DNA from: Erythrobacter sp. AP23
GTDB lineage: Bacteria > Pseudomonadota > Alphaproteobacteria > Sphingomonadales > Sphingomonadaceae
DNA length: 64,000 bases
Assembly (NCBI RefSeq): GCF_001542855.1
Contig: NZ_LNBY01000001.1
Span: forward strand, 620,001-684,000
Direction: 5' to 3'
Part shown: positions 33,478 to 43,002 of the stretch, piece after piece
Numbering within the stretch: position 1 is the first letter of the stretch
Layout of the letters: each line of letters begins with the position of its first letter
Program-made: the position numbers and the translations under genes
Notes under the pieces: model-generated
What the model saw: only the letters and a program-made list of their open reading frames with translations
Told to the model about the DNA's origin: nothing
Database searches by the model: none

Positions 33478-34302
33478 CTAGGCTCGTGTGCGGCGCGCCT
33501 CAAGCCCGAAGGGAACAATTGTGTTGGCTGCATCGTGACCGATGTCGGCGCGCCCGAGGAACGGGATACCGCTGCGCGTGCACCAATCCTGCGCGATGGC
33601 GAGTTCGTCGCTGCCGAACGGCCGGTCGTTTTCGGGCACTTCGCTAACCCGCCCGAGTCGCAAGCCCGCTATGCCGGACAGGTGCTGTGTCACATGGAAG
33701 AACATCCGGTCGACTGCATAGAGATGCTCGGCCACTTCCTCGACCATGACGACATGATCCGAAAGGTCGGGCGCCAGTTCGGTCCCGACCAGCATTGCGA
33801 GCGTGGTCAGGTTGAATGCGGCGGCGGGCCGTTGGTCGAGATGCGGTTCCAGTCCCTGCGAACCGCCCTTGAGCCAATCGAGCGCGCGCTCGATCGCCGC
33901 CTCGCCGCCATCGCGCCTGATATCGCCCGCCAGCGGCCCATGCGCCACGCGCCCGATGCCATGCCGGTAAAGCGCGCCTAGCAAAAATCCCGTGTCCGAA
34001 TAGCCGAGATAGGATTTGCCGCGCGCCGCATTGTTCATCTGCGCGACCGCCCGCGCTGCGATGCGGTTCGACCCGTAGCCGCCCATAGCGAACCATACCG
34101 CATCGAAATCCGTATCGTTGGCGCATTCGAGCAAGGCCGCGAGCCGTACTTCGTCGCTCCCGGCGAAATGACCGTCCTCGAGAAAGCACTGCTCGTGAAA
34201 GTGCAGCGAAACATCGTCGCGCCGCGCGACCAACGCTTCGAGAGCCTCGGCCCGCTCGCGCTTCAACCGTTTTCCGGGGGCGCAGATCGCAATTCTGACC
34301 AT
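33478..34302 (-). CDS. LD-carboxypeptidase (peptidase S66, LdcA type)
   Basis: A 274-residue serine peptidase of the S66 family. The nucleophile is Ser in LGYSDTGFLL, and the fold opens with RIAICAPGKRLKRE as in LdcA/MccF. It removes the terminal D-Ala from muropeptide tetrapeptides, giving tripeptides for recycling in the cytoplasm. It is 22 bp upstream of fabD and divergent from a Mpl/MurC-like ligase that would reuse the tripeptide. Catalytic Glu and His were not positioned with certainty. Confidence 0.85.
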   Translation of the reverse strand: MVRIAICAPGKRLKRERAEALEALVARRDDVSLHFHEQCFLEDGHFAGSDEVRLAALLECANDTDFDAVWFAMGGYGSNRIAARAVAQMNNAARGKSYLGYSDTGFLLGALYRHGIGRVAHGPLAGDIRRDGGEAAIERALDWLKGGSQGLEPHLDQRPAAAFNLTTLAMLVGTELAPDLSDHVVMVEEVAEHLYAVDRMFFHVTQHLSGIAGLRLGRVSEVPENDRPFGSDELAIAQDWCTRSGIPFLGRADIGHDAANTIVPFGLEARRTRA

Positions 34303-34356
34303 CTGCGTCTGCTAGCGCGCTTGTATCGGGCGGCACAACTCAATAGCTGCACGCGG

Positions 34357-35784
34357 ATGAGCGATATGCCCACTCCAGACGAACTCTTCGCCCGTCCCTT
34401 CTTCTTCTGCGGGATCGGCGGATCGGGAATGCTGCCGTTGGCACAGATCCTGGCAGGGCGCGGCTGCACGGTCGAAGGCTCGGACCGAAGCCGCGACCAG
34501 GGCCGTACGCCCGAGAAATTCGGCGCGCTCGAGCGGCAGGGTTTCGCGCTGCATCCGCAGGACGGCAGCGGTATGGTTTCGAAGGAGCAGATCCTGGTTG
34601 CAAGCGCAGCGGTCGAGGACAGCGTGCCCGAAGTGCAACGGGCGAAGGAGCTTGGCTGCCTGCGTCTCAGCCGCGCGGAGCTCAATTCGATCCTGTTCAA
34701 TACCAGCGGCGCCGGGATCGCGGTGGCCGGCACCAGCGGCAAGTCGACCGTTACCGGAATGCTCGGCTGGATCCTACACGCCTGCGGGCGCGAGCCGACG
34801 ATCATGAATGGCGCGGTGATGAAAAATTTCGTCGCTCCCGAACGTCCCTATGCGAGCGCAGTGGTCGGCGGGCAGACCCTTTACGTTAGCGAGGTCGACG
34901 AAAGCGACGGTTCGATCGCGCTCTACCGCCCGGCAGTGGGCGTGCTGCTCAACGTCAGCCTCGACCACAAGAGCATGGAGGAACTGCGCCAGCTTTTCGG
35001 CGAATATCTCGCGCGTAGCCGCATCTCGGTGATCAATGCCGACGATGCCGAAGCGCTTGCGTTGCTGCCGCATGCCAAGGAAACGATTACCTTCGGCATC
35101 GAGCAAGAAAAGGCGCAAATCGGCATCGTGCCAGGTTCGATTGCCGAGGGTCCGATGCGCCAGGCGGCGATGGTGATCGACCGGCACGATGGCAGCGAGC
35201 ACGCGCTTATGCTCAATCTGCCCGGGCGGCACAATCTGTCGAACGCACTCGCTGCGATTGCCGGTGCGGCTGCGGCGGGCATCCCGGTGGCCAGGGCGGT
35301 CGAGGCGCTCGCTGCATTCGAGGGGTTGGCACGCCGCTTCGACGTGGTCGGAACCAGTACCTCGGCCATCACGGTGATCGACGATTTCGGGCACAATCCG
35401 GAGAAATGCGCCGCCACGCTGCGCACGCTCAAGGCGCATCCGGGCCGCGTGCTCGCATTCTTCCAGCCGCATGGCTACGGCCCGCTTGTCCAGATGGGCG
35501 AAGAGCTGGCAGAAACCTTCGCCCAGGAACTCGACGAAGATGATCGTGTGATCCTGTGCGATCCGGTCTATTTCGGGGGGACGGTCGATCGCAGCCAGGG
35601 TAGCGAGCGGATCGTGCGGCTGATCGAGGATGCTGGCGGCGATGCCGAATACGTCCCTTCGCGCGAGGAGGTAGGCGAAAGGCTGGCGAGTATCGCGCGG
35701 CCCGGCGATCGCATCGTCATCATGGGCGCGCGGGACGATACGCTGAGCGCCTTCGCGCGCGATCTCTTCGGCAGGTTGAACTAG
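34357..35784 (+). CDS. Mur ligase family protein (Mpl/MurC-like)
   Basis: A 475-residue Mur ligase. The MurC-type N-terminal domain opens FFCGIGGSGMLPLAQILAGRGCTVEGSDRS, ATP binding is GTSGKSTVTGMLG, and the central and C-terminal domains follow with NLPGRHNLSNALAAIAGA. MurC and Mpl share this fold. The nearby LD-carboxypeptidase suggests Mpl, which joins recycled tripeptide to UDP-MurNAc, but a MurC-related role cannot be excluded. Its stop overlaps the stop of the GGDEF gene that follows on the other strand. Confidence 0.85.
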   Translation: MSDMPTPDELFARPFFFCGIGGSGMLPLAQILAGRGCTVEGSDRSRDQGRTPEKFGALERQGFALHPQDGSGMVSKEQILVASAAVEDSVPEVQRAKELGCLRLSRAELNSILFNTSGAGIAVAGTSGKSTVTGMLGWILHACGREPTIMNGAVMKNFVAPERPYASAVVGGQTLYVSEVDESDGSIALYRPAVGVLLNVSLDHKSMEELRQLFGEYLARSRISVINADDAEALALLPHAKETITFGIEQEKAQIGIVPGSIAEGPMRQAAMVIDRHDGSEHALMLNLPGRHNLSNALAAIAGAAAAGIPVARAVEALAAFEGLARRFDVVGTSTSAITVIDDFGHNPEKCAATLRTLKAHPGRVLAFFQPHGYGPLVQMGEELAETFAQELDEDDRVILCDPVYFGGTVDRSQGSERIVRLIEDAGGDAEYVPSREEVGERLASIARPGDRIVIMGARDDTLSAFARDLFGRLN

Positions 35785-37499
35785 CCTCCGCCGAGACGCT
35801 CGAAACGCATCTCGCGGCGTCGCTCTTGATCCTGATCGTAGGGGAAGATCACCGTTCGGTTGCGGCCGGTTTCCTTTGCGCGATAGAGCGCCGCATCGGC
35901 ATTGCCGAACGCTTCGTGGATCAACTGGCCCTGGCCCAGCACGCCGCCGATACTGACCGTGACGGGCGGCAGGTCGAGGTTCTTGGTCATTTCGTCCGAA
36001 CCGTCCGCACGGTTCCGCAGATCTTCGGCCAAGTCTCTCAGGGCCTCCCTGGCGCCGACCTTGGCGATGACCGCGAACTCCTCCCCTCCTAGACGAAAAA
36101 CGCGCGCACCGGGTCGATCCTCGAGAGCCGCGCGCAGCACGCTGGCGAGCTGGCATAAGACCGCATCGCCGACCTGATGCCCGTGACTGTCGTTGACCTG
36201 CTTGAAGCGATCGACGTCGATGACCAGCAGCCCGTATCCTTTGCTCAGACGCCCCATCATGTCGAAAGCGCGGCGGTTGGCGAGGCCTGTAAGCCCGTCG
36301 GTATTGGCCACCTGGCGCAGCCGGATCGCCTGATCGCGCGCAAAATCGCGGTCCCGGCGCAGGCTCAGGAACCTGTCGCCCACCCCAAAGGTCGTGAAGA
36401 CCGACAGCCCCACCATCGCCGCAAAGATCATATCCGCCACCGGGAAAGGCAGAAAATATAGATCGAGCCCCTTAAGCAGCCGCATCGCGCCGACGATGAT
36501 CAGCCCGCCAAGACCCAGCATCGCCCAGACTGCGCCGCGGCTGCCTTTGGCGAGGGCAATCAACAAGACCGCCAGCACCATGAGTGCCGAAGGGATGAAG
36601 CCGAGCAATTGCAGCTGATTCGATACTATTCGCAATTGGTCGACCCCGACGAATGAGACGACCAGCAACGCAAGAGGAATGATGGCTGCAATGTTCATGG
36701 TCACGAGCATGCGTCGCGTCATGCAGCGGCGCTCGATGAGTCCGCGAACCAGAAAGATCGCAGAAGAGACCGAGAAGACGAAGCTGGAGACCATACCCCA
36801 CCACCGGGCTCCGAGGCCCAGGTTCGGGATGACGACGTAGATAAGGCCCGAATGTAAGAGGGTATAGGCCGCCATGCTGCCGACCGTGACCAGATGCCAG
36901 ATTATGAAACTCTGCCGCAGGATGCGAAAAAACAGCAGGTCGTAGAAAACCGGCAGGATCAAGAGCCCGAGCACCAGTGCGTAGACCAGAGATCGCCCGA
37001 AGTTATCCTGCTCCACATGGTCCTGCGCCATGAGGCGCGGACTCCGGATGGTCATTCGCGAATGCGGTTCTTCTATAACCGTGTCGACCGCCACCAATTG
37101 CTCCGGATAGGACGGGACCGGAACGTTGAAGCGATTTCCCGCAAACCAGTCGCGTGCAGGCAGTTGGTGGTCCACGTCGACGATCCGTTGGGTCCCGTCC
37201 GCATAGGTAAATCGAATGAGCATCGACTCGAAATTCGATGCAACCGGCTGCCACATCATCTCGGAGATTTGAGGGAGAAAGAGATCCTCCAATTGCACCG
37301 AAGTGCGCACGAACCTGTCTTGGAGATCGAAACGGTTACCGGAACATTGGAGGCCTTGGGTGGGAAGGTCCAATGCGGCTTCCACGCTGTCGGCGCCGCC
37401 GGTACACACCCTGTCTTCGAGATCGATTGCGTGGGCGGCAGCAGGTGCGGCCGTTATCAGGCCAAAGCATCCTGCCATGATTGCACAAAACCGCCGCAC
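35781..37499 (-). CDS. 7TMR-DISM-type GGDEF diguanylate cyclase
   Basis: A 572-residue protein. A signal peptide leads a periplasmic domain (about 25-165), then seven transmembrane helices (about 170-370). A GGDEF domain follows from NTDGLTGLANRRAFD (near 400), with active-site variant GGEEF near 470. It probably makes c-di-GMP in response to an extracytoplasmic ligand; the 7TMR-DISM fold often binds carbohydrates, though the ligand here is unknown. The first ATG could also be 21 bp in. It converges on the Mur ligase gene. Confidence 0.88.
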   Translation of the reverse strand: MRRFCAIMAGCFGLITAAPAAAHAIDLEDRVCTGGADSVEAALDLPTQGLQCSGNRFDLQDRFVRTSVQLEDLFLPQISEMMWQPVASNFESMLIRFTYADGTQRIVDVDHQLPARDWFAGNRFNVPVPSYPEQLVAVDTVIEEPHSRMTIRSPRLMAQDHVEQDNFGRSLVYALVLGLLILPVFYDLLFFRILRQSFIIWHLVTVGSMAAYTLLHSGLIYVVIPNLGLGARWWGMVSSFVFSVSSAIFLVRGLIERRCMTRRMLVTMNIAAIIPLALLVVSFVGVDQLRIVSNQLQLLGFIPSALMVLAVLLIALAKGSRGAVWAMLGLGGLIIVGAMRLLKGLDLYFLPFPVADMIFAAMVGLSVFTTFGVGDRFLSLRRDRDFARDQAIRLRQVANTDGLTGLANRRAFDMMGRLSKGYGLLVIDVDRFKQVNDSHGHQVGDAVLCQLASVLRAALEDRPGARVFRLGGEEFAVIAKVGAREALRDLAEDLRNRADGSDEMTKNLDLPPVTVSIGGVLGQGQLIHEAFGNADAALYRAKETGRNRTVIFPYDQDQERRREMRFERLGGG

Positions 37500-37646
37500 C
37501 CTTGCCCTATCTTCCGCCCTATCTTCGTTATTCGTTAGCGCACCAGCCTATCAATCCGCGAAACTCCCGCCTGCACCGGAATCCATGGTGTGCCGAAAAG
37601 GGAAAACAGGCGCGAAGGGATTCGCCGGCGCCTGGAAAATACGATC

Positions 37647-38597
37647 TCAATGCGCCTTCTCCGCGGTACCCACGCCCAAGACATTGTGCAGCAGGATCGC
37701 GATGACGAAACCGAGCGCGAGGCCTGCCAGCGCCGACAGGCCTGCATACGTCGTCCAGCCGAGAATGCCGGACATCTCCCCGGTCGCCGCCTCGACCGTG
37801 TGTTGCAAGCCATGCGCCCAGTCTGAAGGTCCGTGGATACCCAGTTCGTGGAGGCCGTGGAGGATGATCCCGCCGCCTACCCACAGCATGGCGATGGTCC
37901 CGATGAAGGAGAGGAAGGTCAGCAGGTAAGGAACCGAGTTCACGAGGAAGCGGCCGAACGCCTGCGCAAATTGTGAGGATTTCTCCCTGAGATGCAGGCC
38001 GATATCGTCGAGCTTCACGATCAGGGCAACCGAACCATAGACCACCACCGTTACCGCAATCCCGACGATCGCCAGCACGCCGGCGCGCACCACGAAATCT
38101 TCCGATGCGACCTCGTTCAGCGTAATCGCCATGATCTCCGCCGACAGGATCAGGTCGGTCCGGATCGCACCGTTTATGCGCTTCATTTCGAACGCCACCG
38201 GATCGTCGATCACATCGTCGACCGTTTGGCCGTGCTTTTGCCCGCCGAGCTTTTCCATCACCTTCTCGGCGCCCTCGTAGGACAAATACGCCCCGCCCAG
38301 CATGAGGATGAAGATGATCGCGCTCGGCAGCAGCCAGCTCAGCAATAGAGCGCCGGGCAGCAGGATGATGAGCTTGTTCTTGAAGCTACCCTTGGTGATG
38401 CTCCAAATGATCGGCAACTCTCGCGCCGGGCTGAGGCCCGTCACGTAGCTCGGTGTCACCGCCGCATCGTCGATCACCACTCCGGCCGTCTTCGAACCTG
38501 CCTTGCCGGCCGCAACGGTGATATCGTCGACCGAGGCCGCCGCTGCACGCGCAATGATCGATACGTCGTCGAGCAGGGCTACAAGTCCACCGGGCAC
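37647..38597 (-). CDS. DUF808 (YedI-like) inner membrane protein
   Basis: A 316-residue membrane protein of the DUF808/YedI family, with SALLDDVSIIARAAAASVDDI-like and KRINGAIRTDLILSAEIMAITL segments and about six helices. It starts at GTG. The function is unknown; E. coli YedI is an inner-membrane protein of unknown role. It lies 51 bp downstream of a secreted protein gene and about 150 bp from the 7TM GGDEF gene on the same strand. Confidence 0.9.
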   Translation of the reverse strand: MPGGLVALLDDVSIIARAAAASVDDITVAAGKAGSKTAGVVIDDAAVTPSYVTGLSPARELPIIWSITKGSFKNKLIILLPGALLLSWLLPSAIIFILMLGGAYLSYEGAEKVMEKLGGQKHGQTVDDVIDDPVAFEMKRINGAIRTDLILSAEIMAITLNEVASEDFVVRAGVLAIVGIAVTVVVYGSVALIVKLDDIGLHLREKSSQFAQAFGRFLVNSVPYLLTFLSFIGTIAMLWVGGGIILHGLHELGIHGPSDWAHGLQHTVEAATGEMSGILGWTTYAGLSALAGLALGFVIAILLHNVLGVGTAEKAH

Positions 38598-38648
38598 GCG
38601 TTACTCCTCCAGCTAAAGCGAGCGCATTGCCCGCGAGCGGCAGCCAAT

Positions 38649-39812
38649 TCAAGCTGGTTGAATTTTGCAGGAAGATTCACCTTGCATCGATGCACCCAGG
38701 CCGGATGAGACCAATCCAGAGCGTGCCACCGATGCAGCGACGATTGTGCCGTCCGTGAAATTGAACCCGAGGCCTTGAATCGCATCGCGTATCTTGTTGC
38801 AGAATTTGCCGAAATCCTTTTCCTGATTGTTGCCGTCTTCGAGGCTGGAAACGGTCTCGGTCCACCAATCTCTGGCTTGCAGATATGCCGCAACGTCGCC
38901 TTGGTCGCCTATCTGATCGACAAGCTTGAACTGCAGGACGTTCGACGGATTGGCCGTGGCACCCTCGAATGCGCCGGCCCAGTCGCAAGAAGAACTGCAG
39001 TCGGATTCCACGAACATCGATGCCCGGGGCTGAGCGACCGAAAGGGTCCAGCGGCCCACCGTTCGATCATATTCCATCTCGTTCAGTTCCCGATATGGCG
39101 CGTAAACCGTAATCCTGTATGAGTTTGTCGTTCTCATATTGAGGTCGAAGGTCTTTCCCTCGGCCATCGACGTTCCGAAAAGCTTGTTGACCTGCCCGTC
39201 GATCTTATCGGCCACCGACCGGCTGGAATCTGCGGTCAGTGTAGTGACGACGCTGGACGATGGGGCGACTGCCTTGAGGAGATTTCGTACGACGCCGAGC
39301 GTATTGGCTGAAATCTCCGTACTGGTGGTCTCGGTCATGTTCGCATCGAACACGAAGCTTACGATGCCGGCGGATGCTTCGCTACCAACCAGAAAGTACG
39401 GGAAGGCCAGAATGTCGCCGCTGACCTTTCGTTCGAAACTCTCCCCGATTTTGCGCGAGCTCTCATAATCACGCCCATAGATCGGAATCGTATCCGAAAA
39501 TCGCCCCGTTTGTGCCTTGAGGACGGCCGCATAACTGTATTTCTTGCCGGCTGCCAAACGCCAGAATGCCGAACGCTTACCGTATCCGAGCGTTTTCAGC
39601 GCCTCGGGGTCCGCCTCGATTACGAGACGAGTGTACGCGTTGTCGGGTATAGACTGACCGCCAGTTGCCAGCTTTTCGATACGGAAACTATCGGTGGATT
39701 GGACGATGGTCGTCCCATCCTGCGCTTCCGGTGGCGTCTGGGCGACAGCGGAATGAGCGAACAAGACCGCGAAACTGCCGAATACTGCCGACCATGAGTG
39801 AAACTTTTTCAT
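38649..39812 (-). CDS. Secreted protein of unknown family
   Basis: A 387-residue protein with a clear signal peptide (MKKFHSWSAVFGSFAVLFAHSAVAQ) and no domain I recognise. It has a Cys pair (SDCSSSCDW) in the middle and a Cys near the C-terminus, with many Ser/Thr residues. A beta-rich periplasmic or surface protein is plausible. ATG 39812 has GGGGGTAGAGG upstream. It precedes the DUF808 gene on the same strand, with rpsF divergent. Confidence 0.7.
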   Translation of the reverse strand: MKKFHSWSAVFGSFAVLFAHSAVAQTPPEAQDGTTIVQSTDSFRIEKLATGGQSIPDNAYTRLVIEADPEALKTLGYGKRSAFWRLAAGKKYSYAAVLKAQTGRFSDTIPIYGRDYESSRKIGESFERKVSGDILAFPYFLVGSEASAGIVSFVFDANMTETTSTEISANTLGVVRNLLKAVAPSSSVVTTLTADSSRSVADKIDGQVNKLFGTSMAEGKTFDLNMRTTNSYRITVYAPYRELNEMEYDRTVGRWTLSVAQPRASMFVESDCSSSCDWAGAFEGATANPSNVLQFKLVDQIGDQGDVAAYLQARDWWTETVSSLEDGNNQEKDFGKFCNKIRDAIQGLGFNFTDGTIVAASVARSGLVSSGLGASMQGESSCKIQPA

Positions 39813-39896
39813 ACCCCCTACCTCCACCCCCTTCATCATCAACGATAAGTGCGATTGATTGTATGTTTCGGTCACCTCGCGACCCAATGCAGAGGC

Positions 39897-39924
39897 TTGC
39901 ATTCCGCGCCAATCCCGCTATGTG
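39897..39924 (+). promoter_or_regulatory. Candidate promoter for rpsF-rpsR-rplI
   Basis: TTGCAT and TATGTG are separated by 16 bp. This is upstream of a GC-rich leader of about 100 bp before rpsF. Neither element is perfect, so this is a candidate only. Confidence 0.3.
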
Positions 39925-40028
39925 CGCGCATCCCTCGGGTCCGCCCCGGGGGATTCGAAGAAAGCCGGAGGGGCCCCGCAATCCCGCGGATCAGCCAGCG
40001 ATCGGCCGCTAAGTGAAAGGACAAGGGC

Positions 40029-40394
40029 ATGGCTCTCTACGAGCATGTTTTCTTGGCGCGACAGGACCTGAGCCAGGCTCAGGTCGACCAGCTCGCCGCC
40101 ACCGCCACCGAGATCGTCGAGAAGAATGAAGGCAAGGTCACCAAGACGGAGACCTGGGGCCTCAAGAACCTCGCCTACAAGATCGACCGCAACCGCAAGG
40201 CGCATTTCGTCATGCTCAACATCGAGGGCCCCGGTGCCGTCGTGGAAGAGCTCGAGCGCCAGACGCGCATCAACGAAGACGTCATCCGCTACATGACCAT
40301 CCGTGTCGAAGAACACGAAGAAGGCCCCAGCGTGATGATGCGCAAGAACGAGCGCGATGCGAAGAAGCGCCGCGACCGTGAGGAGCGTAACTGA
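40029..40394 (+). CDS. rpsF: 30S ribosomal protein S6
   Basis: A 121-residue S6 starting [21 protein letters not shown], with conserved [29 protein letters not shown]. The C-terminal tail is charged ([10 protein letters not shown]). The start has AAGGAC 9 bases upstream. Its stop overlaps the rpsR ATG by one base (TGATG), so S6 and S18 are likely coupled. S6 is a substrate of RimK in enterobacteria; a rimK gene is 3.7 kb downstream here. Confidence 0.98.
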   Translation: MALYEHVFLARQDLSQAQVDQLAATATEIVEKNEGKVTKTETWGLKNLAYKIDRNRKAHFVMLNIEGPGAVVEELERQTRINEDVIRYMTIRVEEHEEGPSVMMRKNERDAKKRRDREERN

Positions 40395-40618
40395 TGGCCC
40401 GCCCGTTTTTCCGCCGCCGCAAGTCCTGCCCGTTCTCGGGCAAGAACGCCCCCAAGATCGACTACAAGGACGTCCGCCTCCTCCAGGGCTTCATGTCCGA
40501 ACGTGGCAAGATCGTCCCCAGCCGCATCACCGCCGTCAGCGCGAAAAAGCAGCGCGAACTGGCCAAGGCCATCAAGCGTGCGCGCCACATCGGCCTGCTG
40601 CCGTACATCGTGAAGTAA
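40394..40618 (+). CDS. rpsR: 30S ribosomal protein S18
   Basis: A 74-residue S18 with [34 protein letters not shown] and [29 protein letters not shown]. The single Cys at FRRRKSCPF is typical. It is 11 bp before rplI. It binds S6 in the platform of the small subunit. Confidence 0.98.
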   Translation: MARPFFRRRKSCPFSGKNAPKIDYKDVRLLQGFMSERGKIVPSRITAVSAKKQRELAKAIKRARHIGLLPYIVK

Positions 40619-40629
40619 GGGGAAAATCC

Positions 40630-41298
40630 ATGGATATCATTCTCCTTCAGAGGATCGAAAAGCTCGGCTCGATCGGTGACGTCGTCACCGTGAAGGACGG
40701 CTATGCCCGCAACTTCCTGCTCCCGCAGAAGAAGGCCCTGCGCGCCAACGAAGCCAACAAGAAGGTCTTCGAAGCGAACCGCGAGCGCCTGGAAAAGGAA
40801 AACGCCGAGCGCCGCAGCGAAGCCGAAAAGGCCGGCGAGAAGGTCAATGGCGAAGAGATCGTCCTGATCCGCGCCTCGTCGAACACCGGCCAGCTCTACG
40901 GCTCGGTGAACGTGCGCGACATCGCCGCCTCGCTCAACGACAAGGGCCACGACATCGACAAGAAGCAGGTCATCATGGGTGACCCGATCAAGACGATCGG
41001 CATGCATGAAGTCCGCATCGACCTCCACCCCGAGGTTTCGGTGTCGATCAAGGCAAACGTCGCTCGCTCGGACGACGAAGCCGAACTGCAGAGCCAGGGC
41101 ATCGACGTGATGGCGCAGATGTTCGAAGACGAACAGCGCGAGATCGAAGAGCAGGCCGAAGCCAACCGCGTCGACCCGACGCTCGAGCCCGGCGAAATTC
41201 CCGCCGACATGCTCGAAGACGGCGTCAGCACGCCCGAAGGTGTGAGCGAAACCGAAGCCAAGATCGAAGCGACCGCGCCCGACGGCGACGACGCCTGA
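40630..41298 (+). CDS. rplI: 50S ribosomal protein L9 with long acidic tail
   Basis: A 222-residue L9. The N-terminal [33 protein letters not shown] is conserved. The C-terminal 75 residues are an acidic extension ([34 protein letters not shown]) that is longer than in most bacteria (about 150). Long acidic tails on L9 occur in alphaproteobacteria. A strong terminator follows at 41321-41353. Confidence 0.97.
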   Translation: MDIILLQRIEKLGSIGDVVTVKDGYARNFLLPQKKALRANEANKKVFEANRERLEKENAERRSEAEKAGEKVNGEEIVLIRASSNTGQLYGSVNVRDIAASLNDKGHDIDKKQVIMGDPIKTIGMHEVRIDLHPEVSVSIKANVARSDDEAELQSQGIDVMAQMFEDEQREIEEQAEANRVDPTLEPGEIPADMLEDGVSTPEGVSETEAKIEATAPDGDDA

Positions 41299-41320
41299 CC
41301 TTCGGCGACGAGAACATTCA

Positions 41321-41353
41321 GGGCGCGGCGGCTTCGGCCCCCGCGCCCTTTTT
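41321..41353 (+). terminator. Rho-independent terminator after rplI
   Basis: GGGCGCGG and CCGCGCCC form an 8-bp stem with a GC-rich loop (CGGCTTCGGCCC), followed by TTTTT. A textbook intrinsic terminator 22 bp after the rplI stop. Confidence 0.85.
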
Positions 41354-41427
41354 GTAAGAGACGCCCGCAATCCCTATCTGCGGGCGAGACGCAAAAGCGA
41401 AAACAACAAGAGGCAGGAGAAGCGCCC

Positions 41428-42867
41428 ATGGAATCGATCGAACAGACGCTCGACCGAATCGAGACGATTTACGACGCGGCGGTGGAGCGGCTGCGCGAGG
41501 ACGTCATCGCTTTCGGGCGCGAGCGCGAACTGCCCGCGCCCGAACGCCGCAGCGACGGAAGCTACGCCTATCCCGAATTGCGCCTGCGCTTTCGCGGCGG
41601 CGACCAGCCCGAGGATCGCAATCGTGCCTTCGGTCGGCTGAACGCGGCGGGTCTCTACACCACCACGGTCACGCGCCCTGCGCTGTTCCGCGATTACCTG
41701 CGCGAGCAGCTCGAACTGATTTCCGAAAATTACGAGGTCGAGTTCGAAGTGGGCTCCTCGCGGCAGGAGATCCCCTTTCCCTATGTCCTCGATGGAGAAG
41801 CGGGCGCCGAACTGGTCGGGGTCGATCCCAACCTGATCGCGCGGCATTTTCCCTCGACCGAGCTCGCCGATATCGGCGACGAATTGGCCGACGGCATCGT
41901 GCTTGAAGGTCCCGACGATGCGATCCCGCTGTCGCTTTTCGACGGCCTGCGCACCGATTTCAGCCTCGCGCGCCTGGCGCATTATACCGGCACGAGCACC
42001 GAGCATTTCCAGCGCTTCGTCCTTTTCACCAACTATCACCGCTACGTCGACGAATTCGTCGACTGGGCGGGTTCGCAGCTGGGATCGAACGGTTACACCG
42101 CACTCGCCGGCGCGGGCGGGCTTATGCTGACCGAGAAAACCGACAATGCGCGCGAGCAATTGTCCGACACGGCATGGCGGCGGCATCAGATGCCGGCCTA
42201 CCATCTCGTCGGCCCCAACAAGGAAGGCATCACGCTGGTCAATATCGGCGTCGGCCCGTCCAACGCCAAGACCATCTGCGACCATCTTGCGGTACTGCGT
42301 CCCGAAGCCTGGTTGATGATCGGACATTGCGGCGGTCTGCGGCCAAGCCAGAAGATCGGCGATTACGTGCTCGCCCACGCCTATCTGCGCGACGACCATG
42401 TGCTCGACCCGGTCCTTCCGCCCGAAATCCCCCTTCCCGCCATCGCAGAAGTGCAGCAGGCACTGGCCGGTGCGGCGGAAGAGGTATCGGGCGAACACGG
42501 CGCGGACCTCAAGAAACGCATGCGCACCGGCACCGTGGTCACCACCGACGATCGCAACTGGGAGCTGCGTTATACCAATTCCGCACACCGCATGAGCCTC
42601 AGCCGTGCGGTCGGGGTGGACATGGAAAGCGCCACCATCGCCGGTCAGGGTTTCCGCTTCCGCGTGCCTTACGGCACGCTGCTGTGCGTTTCGGACAAGC
42701 CGCTGCATGGCGAGATCAAGCTGCCCGGCCAGGCCAACGCCTTTTACGAGCAGGCGATTGCCGCGCATCTCCAGATCGGTGTCACCGCCTGCCGCAGGCT
42801 GAAAGAGGAAGGCCCGCGCCTCCACAGCCGCAAGCTGCGCGCTTTCAACGAGCCGCCGTTCAGGTAA
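41428..42867 (+). CDS. amn: AMP nucleosidase
   Basis: A 479-residue enzyme with an AMN N-terminal domain (about 1-170) and a C-terminal nucleoside-phosphorylase fold. GPNKEGITLVNIGVGPSNAKT and GHCGGLRPSQKIGDYVLAHAYLRDDH carry the ribose and base contacts, and MESATIAGQGFRFRVPYGTLLCVSDKPLHG is the family end. It splits AMP into adenine and ribose 5-phosphate, affecting purine balance and, in some species, NADP levels. The start is set by AGGAG upstream. A single-gene unit behind the rpsF operon. Confidence 0.95.
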   Translation: MESIEQTLDRIETIYDAAVERLREDVIAFGRERELPAPERRSDGSYAYPELRLRFRGGDQPEDRNRAFGRLNAAGLYTTTVTRPALFRDYLREQLELISENYEVEFEVGSSRQEIPFPYVLDGEAGAELVGVDPNLIARHFPSTELADIGDELADGIVLEGPDDAIPLSLFDGLRTDFSLARLAHYTGTSTEHFQRFVLFTNYHRYVDEFVDWAGSQLGSNGYTALAGAGGLMLTEKTDNAREQLSDTAWRRHQMPAYHLVGPNKEGITLVNIGVGPSNAKTICDHLAVLRPEAWLMIGHCGGLRPSQKIGDYVLAHAYLRDDHVLDPVLPPEIPLPAIAEVQQALAGAAEEVSGEHGADLKKRMRTGTVVTTDDRNWELRYTNSAHRMSLSRAVGVDMESATIAGQGFRFRVPYGTLLCVSDKPLHGEIKLPGQANAFYEQAIAAHLQIGVTACRRLKEEGPRLHSRKLRAFNEPPFR

Positions 42868-43002
42868 GCTAGTCCGTGACCGCGGCGAAGAACCCGTACC
42901 CTGACGTGTCGCGATTGCTTTGAGCGCAAGAAACGGGACGTCTGCCGACCCAATGCCTGACAATGCTGTTCGGACTGTCTGTGCGAACGGAGCAACCCGC
43001 AT

